Assembly (NCBI GenBank): GCA_930367205.1
Contig: OV884013.1
Coordinates: 122,551,827-122,615,826, forward strand
Source of the DNA: Acanthosoma haemorrhoidale
Lineage: Eukaryota; Arthropoda; Insecta; Hemiptera; Acanthosomatidae
Direction: 5' to 3'
Length of the DNA: 64,000 nt
Positions 1 through 12,900 of this stretch are shown here, piece by piece (positions within the stretch are counted from its first letter, which is position 1; each line of letters begins with the position of its first letter). The notes under the pieces were generated by a model, which worked only from the letters and a program-made list of their open reading frames with translations, was not told the origin of the DNA and searched no databases. The translations under genes were made by a program, and so were the position numbers.

Positions 1-362
1 TAATGTTATTTATTAAGTCACACCCTTTTGGCACCAATGACAGCGAGCAGGGAGAACAAATCAGTACGGAAAAAAAGAAAATAATGCCTTATAATGCCAT
101 ATATATATTTTTTTTATTATTTTAATCATGGACCCCATTATTATCAGGCAATGTGTACGCAACTAGAATAAATAATCACATGTTTTTCATCTTAAACCAA
201 AATATTATCACGAAATGTAAATAAAATGCTTATTACTCACGCACAGGTTGTCTTCTTCAAAATTTAGTTAATCAGTGTTATCTGCGAATAAGCTGTATAG
301 GAACAAGTTATCATGTGCTGTCAGTTGAAACTTATTGTGGTTATAACTGATTTTTTTGAATG
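1..362. other. Cad99C: Cadherin A intron, no feature seen
   Basis: AT-rich intron upstream of exon 3769. Nothing beyond homopolymer runs. Confidence 0.5.
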
Positions 363-1206
363 TAAAGGGTGTCCCAGAATTAACGCAAGATTTGATTTAA
401 ATAGAAAACACAGTTTTTAGTATTTTAAAAAAAAATTTTTATTGAATTATGAACACATCGGGCAAATGGCCTCCACGACTTTGCTGGCACATACCCACTC
501 TTTTGTCGAAAATTTCCATGACCATTTGGCATAAATGTGGTTGAATTTCCTTGATGCTGCGTTGAATTTCCTCTTTTAGTGCACGGGTGGATGTGGGCTT
601 GTTGACATGCACTTTGACTTCAAATAACCCCATAAAAAGAAATCTAAAGGTGTTAAATCACACGATCTACGTGGCCAATTCTGATCACCGAAGCGAGAGA
701 GTACACGACCTGGAATGTCTCATGCAGTATTTGAATTGTTTCATGGGCTGTATGGCATGTGGCACCATCTTGTTGAAGCCACATATTGGCCACATCAATA
801 TCATCCAATTTGAGCACAAAGAACTGTGTTATGGATTTCCAACAACACTCTCACGCACTGCTGCGATATTGACATTTGAACGGCTTGTTTTTGGACGACA
901 AGTGTGTTTAGTGTCTCCAACTGATCCAGTCTCCCTAAATTTTTCAATTAATCTCTTCACAGTTGATGAATTCAAAACACTATTCCGACCATATTTTGTA
1001 TGAAATTTTCGAACTGCGGGCGCCAAATTTTCATTATTTTTGAGATAATGTTCAGCAATAGAGACACGTTGTTCTATCGTGTAACGCTCCATTTTTACTA
1101 ACCCTAAACTGTCAGCTGTCAAATTGTTTTTTTTGAGGGTTGCCAGCACTTTACTGCACAAATGACGGCAAATTCAAATCTTGCGTTAATTCTGGGACAT
1201 CCTTTA
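363..1206 (-). mobile_element. Internally deleted Tc1/mariner-superfamily element, copy 1
   Basis: Terminal inverted repeats of about 30 bases (TAAAGGGTGTCCCAGAATTA at the left, its near-complement at 1187-1206) end in TA on both sides. The - strand carries the transposase N-terminal HTH domain (829-1116; ERYTIEQRVSIAEHYLKNNE, VKRLIEKFRETGSV), of the DUF4817 type. After a gap come remnants of the catalytic region and C terminus (439-810; LQQDGATCHTA and CDLTPLDFFLWG in shifted frames). The part carrying the first catalytic aspartate is missing. Frameshifts and stops make it non-autonomous. Confidence 0.85.
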
Positions 1207-2374
1207 TATTCTCGGCCTAAGGAAATGCTAGCGTAGTGTTGAGGAAGTCCAAAAGTGGAACCGCTCCTAAACTGTTGAGCAGAAAAAACGTGCAAGGTTT
1301 ATGGGCTAGCCGTGAAGTTTCCCCTATAGCCTTTTGCAGGTTTAATACTATTTTTGTTTTTGTCATCTTATGTAATTCCTGCTCATTTTTGGTCCATTTT
1401 CTTATGCAGTCGAAAAAGGAGCTCCGCTTCTAATCACCATAAAAATATTCATTCATATTTTAATAATTATTCGCCTCGAGGCTGCACCAAGTCACACAAG
1501 TGTTAATAGGCACGTTAGAATATATTTCATGTCTGTTGCCTATTGTATAAAGCTATATATTCGAGAAACCTTGAACGAGCTGGCTGTTTGACCGCGACAA
1601 ACAAACCACTCAGCTGACGAAGCAGAAGCAATTGACTTAAAAGGATTTGAGGAAATAGCGGTTCTGTTTGGTTGTCTGTCAACGGAGAGGACAAAAGGTA
1701 TTTTTACCGGATGCGTATCCCGCCGAAAATATTTTCGCTTTTTCGTCTAGGCAAAAATTCAGCTCTTTGCAGCCGAGTTTTTAATAAAAAAAAAAAAAAA
1801 AAAAAAAAATACGGTTGGCTGGTATTGTGAATTTATTTGCAGTCGTGTAACATTAAATATCCATACTGCAACTGTGCAAAAAATAACAGATATTCGTTCG
1901 TCAGATTGTCTTTTGTAGAAGGTTTTTGGAGATGTGCGTTAAAAAAATTATAATGATTTTTTTTTTTATTAAATAAAGATATATTTTAGCTCAAATTTTT
2001 ATTTACTTCATTAGTAAATGGCAAGAATATTATTTACGATTAATATTTTCTGTGATACTGTAAACATTGTCTACGAAAATTCGTTTTCACAAGTTTACCA
2101 CGGACTTTGTAATGGGTTTTTTTAAATTTATTTAGTCAGGATAGTTTCCAAATTATTAGCATATTTTCATTAGAATTATACAAATATATTGTTGGCATTG
2201 TGTCTGTTTGTTTCCGGTTATATCCCATTGTTGAAAAGTTGTGTTTTAAGAGATTTGTTTTCATATATTGCTATACTAGAGATTAATGCATTTTTATTCT
2301 TAAGAAATAAATAAAATGAACAAAAAAAAATGTCCTCAAGCTTAGCGAATCAATTCAATAATACAAATATCTCT
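1207..2374. other. Cad99C: Cadherin A intron, no feature seen
   Basis: AT-rich; a long A run at 1787-1809. No coding or known repeat signal. Confidence 0.5.
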
Positions 2375-3447
2375 CAAGGATTTAATGGGACTGGGGTGCC
2401 GCCTGAGTCTTCGTTCCTGTTAATGTGCTCACTCGGGTCCATAATATACACATACAGCATTAAAACCCCAAAATGTTCCACAAATTTCTTGTAATTTTGT
2501 CTACAATTTTCTTGTAAAGAAATAATTAAAGGTAATATAATTAGCAAAGCTTACAATAAAACAATAATATGCCGGCGTCAACGACCATTGTGGTTGACAT
2601 GGTTGAATCTAATACACTAGCAACAAAATGGGATTGTATACGTATCTACAATTCCTTGACATCTTGAAGATGATTTAATGTTGTTGTTTGGGATAATTTA
2701 ATAAACAAGAAACTATTTCAAAGTCGTTGTAACTAAAAATTATTACACAAATTACATTAAACTTTCCGACAGTTATGGCAATTTCGCTTCCGTTAGCACA
2801 TGACCTACCGACGAAGAAATAATTAAAGATAATATAATTAGCAAAGCTTACGATAAAAATCAATAAAACGATCATATGCGGTCATATATTATGAACGGCC
2901 ACAAACTTGTGGTTGACATGGTTGAATCTAATACACTAGTAACTTACTAGGTTAACTTTATATTGTAAACTCTTGCGAAATGAAATATTTGCTAAACTTA
3001 AAACTAGTCGTCGGTAGGTCATGTGCTAATTTGCTTTTCGGAACCGAAATTGCCATAACTGTCGGAAAGTTGAATGTAATAATTTTTAGTTACAACGACA
3101 TTGACATATATACTTGTTTATTAAATTATCCCAAACAACAACATTAAATCATCTTCAAGATGTCAAGGAATTGTAGATACGTATACAATCCCATTTTGTT
3201 GCTAGTGTATTAGATTCAACCATGTCAACCACAATGGTCGTTGACGCCGGCATATTATTGTTTTATTGTAAGCTTTGCTAATTATATTACCTTTAATTAT
3301 TTCTTTACAAGAAAATTGTAGACAAAATTACAAGAAATTTGTGGAACATTTTGGGGTTTTAATGCTGTATGTGTATATTAGGGACCCGTGTGAGCACATT
3401 AGCAGGAACGAAGCCTCAGGCGGCACCCCAGTCCCATTAAATCCTTG
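2375..3447. repeat. Large inverted repeat (440-base arms), foldback-type element
   Basis: The left arm 2375-2814 and right arm 3008-3447 are near-perfect reverse complements of equal length; outer ends CAAGGATTTAATGGGACTGG and its complement. The 193-base spacer contains a diverged second copy (2816-2940) of an internal arm segment (2519-2622). No coding capacity was seen. No clear target-site duplication was found. Confidence 0.85.
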
Positions 3448-3768
3448 AATGGTATCATATCGGTTACTCAAGACACATTACATTTGCATGGTGTTCAGGC
3501 AGGCACTAAAGCATTTATTAGTTACCATTAGTGCACGAATGATAAAATGTTACGCCACTCAACCATTTCAAATCTATTTGTGGAAGGCTTGTGTAATCTA
3601 TGAGCCATCTTCTCTCTTAGCCTTGGTGGCACATCCGCTTGCTAATTGCCCATTCCAGAATAGAAATGTCTTATGAAAAATATTGTCTTTCTATATTTTC
3701 TTTCATTCTCAAAAATACATAATAATAAATAAATACATGGATTATTGACTGGTACATTGCCATTTCAG

Positions 3769-3918
3769 GACCGAGCTAGAAACCAGACGACGAGAATGTC
3801 CGCTACAACGACGGTGACCGTCAACGTAAAAGACGACGATGACCAGAACCCTTCCTTCATCTACCAGGGCTGCACCCTCCACGACGGCTCCTGCGTCACG
3901 CCGGAGTACTACAGCACG
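3769..3918 (+). CDS. Cad99C: Cadherin A exon: EC2 end / EC3 start
   Basis: Fifty codons, phase 0 at both ends, acceptor ttcag and donor gtcagt. It carries the end of a G strand (TTTVTVNVKDDDDQNPSF) and then a segment with two cysteines (GCTLHDGSC). Human PCDH15 has a comparable acidic linker followed by a cysteine pair at the start of EC3, which sets the repeat numbering used here. Earlier exons must lie upstream of position 1. Confidence 0.8.
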
Positions 3919-6900
3919 GTCAGTATTTAATATTTCACTTTAGGTGGCACACTTTTTTCTAAATGTAAAAATATTAAATAGTACGGACTGATTTTGTCCC
4001 TTGCGGAATCCCTTGACTTCCTACATTTCGTCAAACAACAATTGTCCGGTTCCAGGTGTCCAGTGGAGTCCTGGCAGGAGTGCTGACCATCAGCCCGGAG
4101 AAGATCCAGGCAGTGGACATGGACACCCTGGCCACCCCGATAGTGTACTCCTTCCTGTCGGGAACTCCGGACATCTTCAGGGAGTACTTCGAGATCAATC
4201 CCAACACAGGCACGGTGAGGCAGGTCAAGGCGGTCGACTCCAGCGTCGCCAAGAAGTTTGAAATCATAGTCAAGGTAAGATTTAAGAACGTAACATTTTT
4301 TTTACGATGTTCTTCTGTCGATTTTTGTTTTAATTGGGATCGGTTATTTAATACTTAATTAACAACAAAAAAGCATTTGACTATACTCTGACAAAATCAT
4401 AAATTTCAAAACGAAGTACTACTATTATTTTTTTTGGGGGGGGGGGGGGCGGAGCCCTCTATGCAGGCAGAGATTTTCCATTTTTTATATAGAAATCAAT
4501 AACAATATATGCAAGCAATAAAACATAAAGCAGAAAATATTATAAACGCATAATAATAAGTATAACATTAAATCAGAATTCCAAACTCATTATGGACGAA
4601 ATCAATTATAATTCAATGCATTTATGTCGTTTTTATTTCTTTTACTTATTCTTTATTATTATTTATGCTTGAAAGATATTTTTTTCTCAAAGTTGTTAAG
4701 GTTAAGTACTTGAGTTCATGAAATCGCTGTAGAGATAATTAAATGATACTTTTACAGAATAAATAAATAAACAGATAGACAGTAAATAAATGAACATTAT
4801 ACAGAGTTATATCCAAAAAAAAAAAAAAAACTTTAGCCAAACCATATATTTTAGGTTAACTCCAAAACCATATATTTTAGGTTAACTCCAAAACCATATA
4901 TTTTAGGTTAACTCCCAATCCACCGTATCTTCCTTCCTTAGTAAGAAGGAAAAATAATAAATAATTTTTTAGAGTTTCGTTTTTGTTTCAACGCCACAAA
5001 CCTTTGTGCCGCCGACTATTTGTATGTTGTAGTCTTCGTAGAGCCATGAAATATGGAGTTTTACCTGATAACCCAATTATATATTTACCTAACTCCATGA
5101 AAGTCAAATAAGAATTAAAAATAAATAATTTCTATTTTAATGATTTAATATGTATAACTTCAAAAAGTCATTTAATCTATCATTGAAATCGGGCGGGCAG
5201 CCAAATCAAAAATTAAGGAATCTAGCCCTTTAAAGAGTTTATTTTATCTTATTTATAATTATTATTAATAATTATTATAAAATTTTAAGTGAATTATAAT
5301 AATGAGTATTGACAGTTGTTGTTTACCTGGCCTTGACACATCTATCGGCATTATTTCAATTGAGAACATGGTCGAATGTTGCTTTAATGCACATGTCTCT
5401 GGACTTTCTCCCGACCTTTCAAAAACAACAACAAACAACAGAAGACACAACAAACAAGAGTGAGGAGCGAACGTGCCTAAGCCGAGAGCGGGCAAGGTAG
5501 CGGCCTTGCTGCCAGCTGACTGCCGCGGTGAGCCTTCAGTAGTGGGGCAGCTCTAACAGCGGCATGTTACCAGCGACAGTGCTGTGCTTCTTAGGGGCTC
5601 TGGGGGCGGCTGGGGCCCAGGGGGCCGGCAAGGCCTTCAGGCTAGGCATCGTCCTCACGCCTTTGGACGGTTCCAACGGAGCTGCCAACGTCACCACCGA
5701 TTTAAGGTATCATTCCACCGGTCCTCCAGTTATAGAAAACCCTCCTGAAGCTGTTCTCCCTTTCGTCGACACTAGGATGGCCTCTCTGGACGGTCCGAAA
5801 ACTGGCGGAAGAAGAACACTTACCAATGACATCCAGTACAGCTCAACGCCCGCGGAAACACTAGTAAGGAATATGGAAGCTTTTTCTCCGACGCTTCTGA
5901 CCGTGCCGATGACAGCCGGAGGAGGAAACGACACCAAGGACTTCCGTTACCGTCCTGCGCCCGCTGGCACCAAGACTCCAGCCTCGGGGTATCTGGACAC
6001 AGCTCTTGAAGCACTCATTCCTCACGAAGAGCCTGAGCTGATTCCACTGGATATACCGAAGAAAAGCTCAGGAAATAACGACACCACCGAGTTTACTACA
6101 CCCTCTGCCCCCAAACTTCCAGTCTCTGGTCATCTGGAATCAGCTATTGAAAGTAACGGGGATAATGATCCGATGACTGTCGATAGATCAAACAGGCAGG
6201 CCCTCAGCGACCCCATGTTAGCGGTGGAGAACTCGACAAGTTCCTCACACGAAGAACCAGAAGTGACTCCTTACCCAGAGAACTCGGGCCCCACGACAGC
6301 CTACGTGCCAGTGGACAGCACCCTCAAAGAGACTGGACACCCTCCGGATCCTGAACCCCCCAGCGACCACGAAGAGGATCACACCCTCCTCTACGCTGGA
6401 TATAGCAATGACACAACCACAAATACACCCGAACACATTGGCACCTTAGATCACACAGTACCTGCAACCACAGACCACCAAATCACGTATCTGAAATCGG
6501 TGAGTCAAGCTTATTTTCGCCTGGCTAGTGATTACATTAAAATATTTTTATACTGAGAGCCTTCTGTAGAATATGTTTAGTTTTAAATAAACCATCTTAA
6601 GTAATACAGATCGACAACACTAATAATTTGTTTTAGTGTTGTTTTTTTTATTACTTTTTAACAATACATAACAGTATAATCAGGTAGGTGAACACCTAAT
6701 GAAACATAACACAGTGCACACAAAGAGAGTTCACTGCTTTAAAAACATAAAACCTTGTAAAATTATTTTGCAGTTAATTCGATACATTTACCTCAGCGGG
6801 CTAACAAGTTTCATTGTTTATTTTTCCCATCACTAATATTTAATATTCGTCCGTGAGACCAGCTGGTACATGCACTCGTGTTAACTAATAAGTATTTATA

Positions 6901-9900
6901 TAATGTTAATGAATTATAATTTTTTACGATTAATATCTTGTATACTCAAAACTGAAATTTTAAAGTGTTATCCATAGAGATCCATTTAGTAGAAGTATGC
7001 GAGAAAAAAAAAATCAGCAAAAAAAAACATGGGAAAATTCGGCGCCGTAAATATCAACAAACTATTAACAAACTATCAACAAACTTATCTCTGACGATTC
7101 AGTTTTCTTAAGAGACTGCTCAGAGGCAAATTAAGAGTGAACGTTGTGATTTTCCCCAGGATCAAGGACACGTTACAGGCGATGAGGCAAAAATAATTTC
7201 TAGTATCATTCGAATCGATTTTAATCGTTTTATTTTTGTCGATATATTAACAAGTTACAATTTTTTCGCGGCGTCATTTTAACAGTAATTACAATCTATT
7301 TCTACAGTATTGGTCCCATATTTGATCTATTATACAACATTTGCTACCGATTATGTCCTTCGGTTGTATTTTACTGACGGTTGGATCAGAAATTATTACC
7401 GATTCGCGAAGGTAATTTTGAGATGGAGAGGACTTGCCCAATCCCATGGCCGACAATGTAACAGAGACAGCTGTAAGTGACAAATAGCGTTACGTTACAG
7501 AAGAGTACAGCTACGTCCGCTACTACTCAACCACGAAGGTAATGAGAACCATAGGCCGTTTTTTTTTGTTTTTTTTATTCTTATCAAATACTTTTAAATT
7601 TATTTATTTTGAATTGAAACGAGTTTGAATTGTTTTAACGCAAAAGTTTCTTTCAAGCAGGACTCAAATTAATCGGTATATCAGAATTTTAGCAACCCCG
7701 TCATTTATGAAAAAAAGTTATTGCAAACTAAACTATTTTTAATAAATATAAAAAAAGTAGATATCCTTGATACAATATCTTAGATGTGGAAAATTTTGAC
7801 GTTGTTTCTTATATGACTGTGAAAAATTTTCCATTTCGGGAGCATTTTATGGAAAATAAAAAAATGTTACCTTCAATTTCTTTTTTCTTTTTTTTTTTTT
7901 TATAATATATAACTTCTTTATTATGCTAAAATTACAATCTACCTTATTAGGCTATAAGTAATTGAGATACATTTTCTCATTCATACCATATTTACAATTC
8001 ATCATTCACTCTCTCATTCATACAATATTTACAAACAGCCCAGAGGCCGCCCAAATCCACATGTTTGTCAACTCCTTCGCATGCAAAAGAGTCTTGGGAA
8101 GTCCCCCACGCTCCTTCGTCAGCCGCGTCACCGGATACGACCCAGTGGAGAGCCACAGACGCTCAGGACATGATTGGAGAAACTGGCCATTGCCCACTGT
8201 CACGCATTTATAGCAGGTTACGAGGTCCCTTTACTCAAAAAAAACAACTAAATAAGCGATTTACTAGTGCGTACCTAATGTATACTTAAATTAAGTTGTA
8301 ATCTTTCATTGAAAATAGTACTCTTTCATTCGGGTTTGGCCAAATAAAATTGTTTTTCTGAATTTTATATTATTTTTTTCGTTCAACAATATTTCTCTTT
8401 AGATTCTGGGGCTCGATCACATAGAAACGATAAGAATTATATTGACTATCGGAATACTGACCCAGAAACCGCTAGACATATAAATTATACCGCCGTTCAG
8501 TATTACAATAGAATAATTATAAGAAACAGTTTGTCGACACAATCGCGAGCGACTCGCAGTTGACGTAATTTTTTCAGCTATTAATCTCCAAGGTCGCCAG
8601 TGGTTTTTAATATCCCGGTAATAAGCACGGATCAGTTTATCTCGAATTATAAATCTAGCTGAAGCATATCCAACGTGAAAGTGTGGATCTTTGTTCTGAT
8701 GAATTAAACCATTAAAGCATATAACTGAATCAATAATCAGCTTGCACCGAACTGTTTACATGCAGTGATGCAGTGATCACATACCTAACAGTGACGTCTG
8801 CGTTGTTGGAGGATCAATAGGTTTATGTGAGCTCTATGTAACAGTTATAGCATCATCAGGCTCAATATTAATACTGTACTGTTTCGTCTAAAAATATCGA
8901 AAAAACTAATCTAATAATCGAAATGTTTATCCAATTCGCTCTATGGCACTGATCCAGCCAGTTTAATCTCAAGTCGGAGTTACTTTAACAAAGCAATTGA
9001 AAGCGAAACTTCTCTTAAATCCAACCGTAATCATTCTCTGAATTGTTGTAGCATTAGTAGCGAAGATAATGCACCTTTTATCGACATATTTTTGGCTTTA
9101 AATTAATTAATTATTTAAAAAAAATATAACAATGTATTTGAAAATTCTTTAGAGGTATAAGATTAAGATGATATCAGTTTGCAACCTTTTTATCTCCATT
9201 AAGTAGTTGTTTTTGGAAATGGAATAGAATAAATTGTTTTTTTCAAAACGGTATATTTTAAACGTTTATTTATAATCTGATGTAATTACATAATTGCATT
9301 TAGAAAATCTGTTAGCGTTCTTTCTGAAACAATTTCCCAAGCATTGAAAAACTATTTTTAATTAGTAGTTAAAAAAGAGGATAGTAAAATATTATATAAA
9401 AAAATTATTTCCTCAGGTTATGGTTGGAGATTAGAATTAAATAAGTCACTATTATAGTATATGGAAAAAGAGAAATGCTAGCGAAATGCCAAACTGTGAG
9501 ATATAAATAATTTTTACAATAATTATAATAACAATAAATAGACAGCTTTTAAACTTAAATATTCACTAAATAATGCTACAGAAAGATATTAAATTGTCTT
9601 AAAATTGCTAACTCATTAAATGTCGTCAACATAACACTCTAAAATTGCTCCTGGAGTCTAAAATGATATAACACTGTGATTTAATCATTAAAAAATTTGA
9701 TTTGAATTGAATCTGCTAGGAATTTACATAAGTAAAAACGTTTCTTATCCAATGGTAATTTTTTACAATGAGACGAAAAGGCTGGTAACGGGTATTTAAA
9801 AAATAAATAAATCATTATATCTTACCATATGGGTCATATTGACCCAGAAGTGTTGGTATTGTTAAGAGATTTCTAGGCCTTTCCACTTCTGATGCAAATT

Positions 9901-12900
9901 ACTAAGCGAGGTTTTTTTTATCCTGCTTGAAAGTGTAGTAAATTATGTAATCACTATTTGTAAAAAGTCGTATCAAATTACTTTGTTGCTCAAGTTAAAG
10001 AGGGGCGCTAGTATTTTAATATTTACACTGTGTGGTTTTAAGGCATCAAAAATCTTTTATTTATTGTTCCATCACCCGTCGGCGTTTCGTTTGTTGAAGC
10101 CATCCTCAGGACTACGAAACATGTTTAAATTTATTGTTACATAGCGAATTGGTAACTTTTCCACGAGAAAAATAGACCTGAGGATAACCTTAATAGGCGA
10201 ACCGCGAACTGGTGAAGCTTTTTTGAAAAATAAAACTATCACTCTGTGTAAATATTTTAATAATCAATAACCCTTCAATTGCCAAATGTGACCACACCTT
10301 TGCATCACTGATAATTTGAAAACAATATTGGGATAGTCTTCCACTGACACACAGTTGTACAGATCACAGACAGACATTGTTTCCATGACATCATTGTAAT
10401 GGAGAATATCGCTTCAATATTATTGTGCTCTCTTCTGGAGAGAGGTAATTTGTGGAGATTGCCTTGAGACCAGCTGTCCGGCAAACTGCCTTCAAACAAT
10501 TTATGTTTGATGACCATAGCATTTCCCAAGATATTATCTAGACACGAATCAGAATTATATAATATCCAATCCTAAATACTATAAGAAACTACAATCTTTT
10601 TCTTTGTTATTAAACAAAAAACATCTCACTTATAGCCGCCGAAATACAATATGTAACAATATCAGTATTTATTCATTACCAACTAAGATGGTATTTTTTT
10701 GTTTTCCTCGTCAAATCATCAATAATATTATAAAGGTCACATTTTATTAAACTAATTAATGGCTATTATAAACTAACAATCTGTAATCAATGACTGAAGC
10801 GGTCAAAACTGAACTGACAAATCAGAAAAAAATTACAAATGATCACGCTGTAAATTGTACACTGGTGTTTTCAGTTTAAAATAAATTATTCGATAGCATA
10901 TTTTATTAAAAAGTTAATAAAGCACTCGGCCGTTTAAGATGTTATATGGTAAAGTTATTCCTCGATATAACTGCGCGGAGCTGAATCCATAACTCCGTGC
11001 TAAGCAGGACTCCCCTTGCATATAAATGAGGCAGCCTCGCTCTTGGCTCAAGTGGAAGTGGTGGTCCGTTTTTGGACGGTTGCCAAGACTCCAGGTATGG
11101 TCGGAGTTATTTTCCCGGTCCTCACACTCCACACGATATGTAGAAAAATAATTATAAACGAGACCTAAATAATTTAAGCAATACGCACGAATTTTGTATA
11201 AACGCGAACTTTAAATCAAACTAGTCCATACATAATTTGATATCCATACGGAGGGTACATTACTTTAAAATGTTTCCAACATAGATTGAAATATTACCCA
11301 AAAATAAGGGCTGGGGGGGGGACTTAATATACTACGAACAATTGTTTTTTTATTAGAATCTAGTTTTTTTTATTTATTATATAGTTATTCCTATATATGT
11401 ACTTAGATGAACTCTTTATTCATAATTAAGAGCGATGATATTCCTCTTTTGTTTTTCCATATTACCATGAGATTATTTTTATTGTGGAAATATTCGAAAT
11501 GAATTTATTTAAATTGGAAAAAAACATACAGAAGTTTAAAGTACAGGCTGTGATGTTAATTTATAAAACTGAACTTAATTTGTATCCTATTACCGATCTC
11601 TCCCGACTTGCTACTTATTTTTATCACCCCTTTACACCTTTATGAGTTCATTGAAACATTTAAACAAAGATGGAAGCGATAGAACTTCAAGCAATAAACT
11701 TTACAGGACATAGATGTAAAGGCTGTCCTAGAATTAAGGCAAGATTGTATTTAAATAGAAAACACAGTTTTTAGTATTTTTGTTGTTATTTTTTATTGAA
11801 TTATAAAGTAAATAGGATAGGGTTATTTATGGAATAGCACATCGGGCAAATGGCCTCAACGACTTTTCTGGCACATACGCACTCTTTTGTCGAAATTTTC
11901 CATGACCATTTGGCATAAATGTGGTTGAATTTCGTTGATGCAGCGTTGAATTTCCTCTTTTAATGCACGGGTGGATGTGGGCTTGTTGACATGCACCTTT
12001 GACTTCAAATAACCCCATAAAAAGAAATCTAAAGGTGTTAAATCACACGATCTAGGGGGCCAATTCTGATCACCGAAACGAGAGAGTACACGACCTGGAA
12101 ATGTCTCGTGCAGTATTTGAATTGTTTCATGGGCTGTATGGCATGTGGCACCATCTTGTTGAAACCACATATTGGCCACATATCAGATTTTCAGCAACAT
12201 TCTCACGCACTGCTTCCTTATTGACATTTAAACAGCTTGTTTTTGGACAAGTTAGTTTAATGTCCACGACTGATCCAGTCTCCCTAAATTTTTCAATTAA
12301 TCTCATCAAAGTGGTTGTAGTCAAAACACTATTCCGAACATATTTTGTATGAAATTTTCGAACTGCGGGCGCCAAACTTTTATTATTTTTGAGATAATTT
12401 TCAACACTAATAAAGACACGTTGTTCTATCGTGCAACGCTCCATTTTTACTAACCCTAAACTGTCAGCTGTCAAATTGTTTTTTTTGCCAGCACTTTACT
12501 GCACAAATGGCGGCAAATTCAAATCTTGCGTCAATTCTGTGACACCCTATAGAAGGAGAAGTTTTTTTTTTTTGGATGTTTTTCTGTTTTTGTTAAAAAT
12601 TGTATTTATTCACTTGGAAAATGTTGTAAGTCATTTTCAGATGTTTAAATAAAGCGACTAGACAAATTTTACTTCACAATTACATATAATTAAACCTCAT
12701 TTCAATAGTCAATCGGCTCCCGTCACACATGTGTGGCTCATTTGATTGGAATCGCAATAACACTAATAGAACATTTTGTTTCTCAAAAATAAGGAAATTT
12801 GACTTACACCACTCTAACTTTAACCCCCTCATATGATCAGATGATTTAACATTTTAACGGATGATTTTAGTCTGTATAGTCCTGATGAAGAAAATGCTTC

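Noticed and set aside
4432..4451. T-run followed by a long G-run as a regulatory G-quadruplex
   Set aside because: A single uninterrupted G homopolymer; similar runs at 26459-26472 and 31894-31904 suggest ordinary slippage.
10030..10220. Inverted CCTCAGG/CCTGAGG motifs resembling a Penelope-type or ribozyme-bearing end
   Set aside because: The catalytic core of a hammerhead could not be laid out, and no reverse transcriptase lies nearby.
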